8,337 bases of DNA from assembly GCA_039914895.1 (NCBI GenBank), contig JBDSOJ010000241.1, forward strand, positions 1 to 8,337, written 5' to 3'. Below, piece by piece: positions 5,964 through 8,337 of the stretch (position 1 is the stretch's first letter; each line of letters starts with the position of its first letter). The notes under the pieces are model-generated. The model had not been told where the DNA came from, did no database searches, and was given only the letters and a program-made list of their open reading frames with translations. The stretch is from Gaiellasilicea sp039914895 (lineage in GTDB: Bacteria > Actinomycetota > Thermoleophilia > Gaiellales > Gaiellaceae). A program made the position numbers and the translations under genes.

Positions 5964-6757
5964 TGCTCGCCGCGGCGGTCACCACCGCGCTCTCGCTGCT
6001 CGCGCCGGCGCCGACGCTGGTCGCGGCCGGAGACATCGCCTCCTGCTCCTCGTCGGGTGACGAGCGCACCGCCGCGCTGGTGGCTCGCACACCCGGCACG
6101 GTGGCGGTGCTCGGCGATGCGGTCTACGAGCACGGAACGGCGGAGGAGTACCGTGACTGCTACTCGTGGCGCCGTTTTCTCAGCCGCACCCGTGCAGCAC
6201 TCGGAAATCACGAGTACGGCTCCCCCGACGCACAACCGTCGAAAGCCTACTTTCGGCTCCCCGACCGCGGCTACTACTCCTACGAGCTCGGGGCCTGGCA
6301 CGTGGTCGTCCTGAACTCGAGCTGCGGCCAGACGGGCGACTGCGAGGCGGGGTCGCCGCAGCAACGCTGGCTCGCGGCCGATCTGGCGCGGCACCGCGTC
6401 CGCTGCACGCTCGCCTACTGGCATCACCCGCGTTTCAGCTCGGGGCTGCACGGCTCGGATCCGACGATGGCGGTGCTCTGGAGCACGCTGGCGCGGGCGG
6501 GAGCCGACGTCGTGCTCGCCGGGCACGACCACCATTACGAGCGCTTCGCGCCGATCGGCGGAATCCGTTCATTCGTCGTCGGTACCGGCGGGCGCAGCCG
6601 CTACCCGGTGCTGAGCCGGCTGCCGAAGAGCGTGGTCGCGAACGACACGACGGACGGAGTGCTGCGGCTCACACTCCGGGCGGGCGGCTACGACTGGCGC
6701 TTCCTCGCCGTCCCGGGCTCGAGCTTCCGCGACGGCGGCTCGGCCCGCTGCCGCTGA
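5963..6757 (+). CDS. Purple-acid-phosphatase-like metallophosphoesterase, probably exported
   Basis: A calcineurin-fold metal-dependent phosphatase; the substrate is unknown. 264 residues. The metal-binding motifs are in order: GDIASC at 23-28 (D24), GDAVY at 51-55 (D52, Y55), GNHEY at 81-85, WHHP at 153-156 and GHDHHYER at 187-194. The GDxxY/GNHE/GHxHxYER set is that of purple acid phosphatases; in motif 1 the usual DxG reads DIA. N-terminal residues 1-22 are hydrophobic with Ala-rich cleavage-like sites, suggesting export, but there is no Arg or Lys before the core. Four or more cysteines (C28, C66, C121, C127, C148) fit an extracellular protein. The start is ATG 5963, sharing its A with the asd stop (TGATG), so translation is coupled. 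A CTG one codon upstream is possible. The frame is open further upstream but has no ATG, GTG or TTG near. Its place in an aspartate-pathway operon is unexplained. It ends 3 nt from the stop of the convergent gene. Confidence 0.88.
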   Translation: MLAAAVTTALSLLAPAPTLVAAGDIASCSSSGDERTAALVARTPGTVAVLGDAVYEHGTAEEYRDCYSWRRFLSRTRAALGNHEYGSPDAQPSKAYFRLPDRGYYSYELGAWHVVVLNSSCGQTGDCEAGSPQQRWLAADLARHRVRCTLAYWHHPRFSSGLHGSDPTMAVLWSTLARAGADVVLAGHDHHYERFAPIGGIRSFVVGTGGRSRYPVLSRLPKSVVANDTTDGVLRLTLRAGGYDWRFLAVPGSSFRDGGSARCR

Positions 6758-6760
6758 TTG

Positions 6761-7378
6761 TCAGGGACGCTGCGGCACCGGCGCGGGCGTGAACGCCTCC
6801 TTGACGACGCGCAGAACCGCGGCGCGCTTCCCCTGCACCACGGGCACGAGGCCGCCGAGCTCGAGCCGCGCCAGCTCGACGCGGCCCTGAGCCCGAACCG
6901 AGCGGAAGCCGAAGTCGGCGAGGAAGTCGCGCGGGAAGACGGTGCGATGGACGAGGAAGCGCTCGTAGGTCGACTCGCCCTCCGGATAGCGGTACGCGAA
7001 CGCCTCGAGCGCCTTCGCTCCCTTGTCGCGCGCCTCCCCGATCGCGGCGAGGAAGAGCGACTGTTCCACCCACGGGGTCGCCGCCGAGACGACGTAGACG
7101 CAGGTGACGAGGACGGCGTCGTCGGACGGCGGTCCGGCCGGGAGCTCGGCCGCACGGGGGTAAAGGCCCGTCGGGCCGTACTGGATCGAGCCGAGCAGAC
7201 GCCCGTCGTCGTCGCGGTAGAGCGCGCCCCAGGCGCCCCAGTCGTCCTCCGTGCGCTCCATCCAGCGGTCCTTCGGCACCGTCCGGCCGCCGCGGGACTG
7301 CCACCAGACGCAGGTCTGGCAGACCCCGGGCGCGTGCTCGAGCGTGCCGGCGGTCAGGCCGGTGACGCGCTGCGCCAT
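6761..7378 (-). CDS. GNAT-fold N-acetyltransferase-like protein with CxxCxWW N-terminus
   Basis: A 205-residue protein of an actinobacterial family annotated as GNAT acetyltransferase; substrate unknown. The N-terminal CQTCVWWQ (C20, C23, W25, W26) is characteristic. The GNAT core includes WGALYRDDDGRLLGSIQYGP at 50-69 (beta strands 2-3), VTCVYVV at 91-97 (beta 4), an alpha-3 helix AAIGEARDKGAKALEAFAYR at 111-130, and FLADFGFRSV at 152-161, the usual late GNAT turn. The acetyl-CoA loop (R/Q-x-x-G-x-G/A) should follow VYVV, but reads SAATPWVEQ without glycines, so CoA binding is doubtful. The start is ATG 7378-7376, inside the end of asp23 (25-nt overlap); there is no other ATG or GTG before the CxxC motif. 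It is probably co-transcribed with asp23. Confidence 0.75.
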   Translation of the reverse strand: MAQRVTGLTAGTLEHAPGVCQTCVWWQSRGGRTVPKDRWMERTEDDWGAWGALYRDDDGRLLGSIQYGPTGLYPRAAELPAGPPSDDAVLVTCVYVVSAATPWVEQSLFLAAIGEARDKGAKALEAFAYRYPEGESTYERFLVHRTVFPRDFLADFGFRSVRAQGRVELARLELGGLVPVVQGKRAAVLRVVKEAFTPAPVPQRP

Positions 7379-7644
7379 TCGTCCACGATCACGTCGACGG
7401 TGTCCGGACGGACGTCGGCCATCCGCGCGAGGCAGTCCGCGACGTGCGCCTGCACGTCCGCGCCGACGGTGCCCGCGTTCGCACCCCACTCGAGCGAGAG
7501 ATGGAGCTCGACGCCGACGCGTCCGTCTTCCCGCGTCACCTTGACGGCCTTACCGGGAACCTCGCCGACGCCGACCACCTCGCGAGCGGAGTCGGCCGCG
7601 TAGGTCGCCAGCACATCGGGGGAGATGAGGGACTGCCCGCTCAC
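7354..7644 (-). CDS. Asp23/Gls24-family protein (alkaline shock / envelope stress)
   Basis: A short 96-residue single-domain protein. Family members associate with the cell envelope, and some link to stress response or membrane organisation. The typical pattern is visible: an N-terminal helix ISPDVLATYAADSAREVVGV (7-26), a strand pair VKVTREDGRVGVELHLSLEWG (34-54), then the VQAHVADCLARMADVRPDTV helix (64-83) ending in DVIVDEW. No transmembrane segment or signal peptide is visible. The start is GTG 7644-7642; GGGGAG is directly adjacent, too close for a Shine-Dalgarno, while TACACT at 7656-7651 is 6 nt upstream, so a leaderless mRNA is likely. The stop overlaps the start of the GNAT-like gene by 25 nt. 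The assignment is by pattern, not by a unique motif. Confidence 0.75.
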   Translation of the reverse strand: MSGQSLISPDVLATYAADSAREVVGVGEVPGKAVKVTREDGRVGVELHLSLEWGANAGTVGADVQAHVADCLARMADVRPDTVDVIVDEWRSASPA

Positions 7645-7650
7645 CTCCCC

Positions 7651-7656
7651 AGTGTA
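7651..7656 (-). promoter_or_regulatory. TACACT -10 of asp23, probable leaderless start
   Basis: TACACT on the minus strand is followed by six bases (GGGGAG) and then GTG at 7644. Initiation 6-7 nt after the hexamer would begin the RNA at the GTG itself. No -35 match is present at 16-18 bp. Confidence 0.5.
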
Positions 7657-7733
7657 AGACTCCTCGGAGCGGCGGGCCGACGATCGCGATCTTGTGTGCG
7701 CAGTGGCTCGAAGAGGTCGAGCAGGAGACTGGG

Positions 7734-8337
7734 TCAGCCCCGGTAGAGGACGAGCTCGGTCACCTCGGGCCGCGCGAAGAAGCGGAAGGGAACGAGGGTC
7801 GTCCCGAGGCCGGGCGAGACGTGCAGCGTCACGCCGCGCTCCCGGTAGATCCCTTCGTTCAGTCGCGCGCGAAGGTGCGCGAAGCGGACCTTGCCGCCGG
7901 GGTAGGGGAACACGATCTGGCCCGCGTGCATGTGGCCGGCAAGCACGAGCTGGTACCCCTGCGTGCGCAGGCGCGGGTAGTGGCTGAGAAGGAGGCGGAA
8001 CGCGGCCGTCCCGTCCGGTTCCGGGGGCAGATCCGAGCTGCGAGGCCCCGCCCCCGCGATCTGGACGCGAACGCCGCGGAGCTCGACCGTCCGTGACTCG
8101 TCGACGAGCAGCGTCGCCGGCAACCCGTCCAGCTCGGCTGGACGAGAGAACGGATCGCGCGTGATCGCGACGTCGTGGTTGCCGAGCACGGCGTAGGCGT
8201 CGAGGCCGGCGAGCGCGTCGTCGAGCGCCCTGCGGCCCTTCGGGCGAGAGAGCAGGTCGCCGGTGACGACGACGAGATCCGGCCGCCGCTCCCTCGTCCA
8301 CTCGGCCGCCCGCCGCACGGCGACGGCACCCCGGGAC
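7734..8337 (-). CDS. Metallophosphoesterase (YkuE/YaeI-like), N-terminus cut by window edge
   Basis: A calcineurin-like phosphoesterase; the substrate is not known, though this subfamily includes enzymes acting on lipid A intermediates or other membrane lipids. About 200 residues are visible, open to the right edge: the upstream codons continue in frame (SRGAVAVRRAAEWT), so the internal GTG at 8318 is not the true start. Motifs in order: VVTGDLLS, AVLGNHDV, LLLSHYPRL and LAGHMHAGQIVFPYPG, followed by the NEGIYRERGVTLHVSPGLGTTLVPFRFFARPEVTELVL ending typical of this subfamily. The first motif (DxH) and any membrane anchor lie outside the window. Ninety bases separate its stop from the asp23 start. 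It is unrelated in subfamily to the phosphatase at 5963, which is of the purple acid phosphatase type. Confidence 0.92.
   Translation of the reverse strand, partial: SRGAVAVRRAAEWTRERRPDLVVVTGDLLSRPKGRRALDDALAGLDAYAVLGNHDVAITRDPFSRPAELDGLPATLLVDESRTVELRGVRVQIAGAGPRSSDLPPEPDGTAAFRLLLSHYPRLRTQGYQLVLAGHMHAGQIVFPYPGGKVRFAHLRARLNEGIYRERGVTLHVSPGLGTTLVPFRFFARPEVTELVLYRG

Noticed and set aside
5477..6535. 352-codon open frame on the minus strand
   Set aside because: It is antisense to asd and the phosphatase; Ser/Arg-rich shadow with no motif.
7682..7691. GATCGCGATC palindrome before asp23
   Set aside because: GATC and CG-rich palindromes are common in such genomes; no second copy or nearby promoter element supports a role.
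7645..7733. tRNA or small RNA in the 90-bp gap between the right-hand phosphoesterase and asp23
   Set aside because: No cloverleaf, CCA end or terminator could be drawn; only the asp23 -10 is supported.

Overview
This is an 8.3 kb window of GC-rich chromosome. Codons end mostly in G or C, GTG and TTG starts are common, and the recR–ask–asd order is one seen in actinobacteria. The proteins also look actinobacterial: a CxxC/WW-type GNAT-like protein next to an Asp23 protein, and an RpoD-like sigma factor with a short N-terminus. I infer a deep-branching actinobacterium, perhaps of the Thermoleophilia type; I cannot name a species. It reads as a core or housekeeping region. I see no insertion sequence, phage gene, CRISPR array, tRNA or rRNA.

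Layout. (1) At 1-893, minus strand, is a sigma-70 family factor whose C-terminal half is cut by the window edge. (2) At 1037-1987, minus, is an EamA/DMT drug/metabolite exporter. It diverges from a LysR regulator at 2058-3020, plus, and a LysR-type operator palindrome covers the regulator's own start codon. (3) recR (3030-3620) follows 9 bp after lysR. (4) At 3657-3736 is a compact unit: a near-consensus promoter firing directly into a 15-bp UUCG-capped terminator hairpin. (5) ask (3785-5032), asd (5025-5960 plus stop) and an exported-looking metallophosphatase (5963-6757) form a tightly overlapping operon. (6) Convergent to it on the minus strand are an Asp23/Gls24 protein (7354-7644) and a GNAT-like protein (6761-7378), overlapping by 25 nt. 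(7) A second, cytoplasmic/membrane-type metallophosphoesterase (7734-8337, minus) is cut at its N-terminus by the right edge.

How it works together. Ask and Asd catalyse the first two steps from aspartate to lysine, threonine, methionine and diaminopimelate. Their genes overlap by 8 nt, suggesting coupled translation. Inside ask there is a textbook Shine-Dalgarno and an in-frame GTG that would yield a separate 150-residue regulatory (beta) subunit, as known for other alpha2beta2 aspartokinases. The exporter and LysR gene look like a regulator/target pair. Start signals differ between genes: the sigma gene, asd and the nested ask start have visible Shine-Dalgarno sequences, whereas ask and asp23 have a TACACT -10-like hexamer 6-9 nt before a GTG and no usable Shine-Dalgarno, suggesting leaderless mRNAs.

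No wholly new system is evident. The items most worth following up are the promoter-terminator micro-transcript before ask, the nested ask beta start, the shortened effector loops in Ask, and the LysR box on the lysR start codon.
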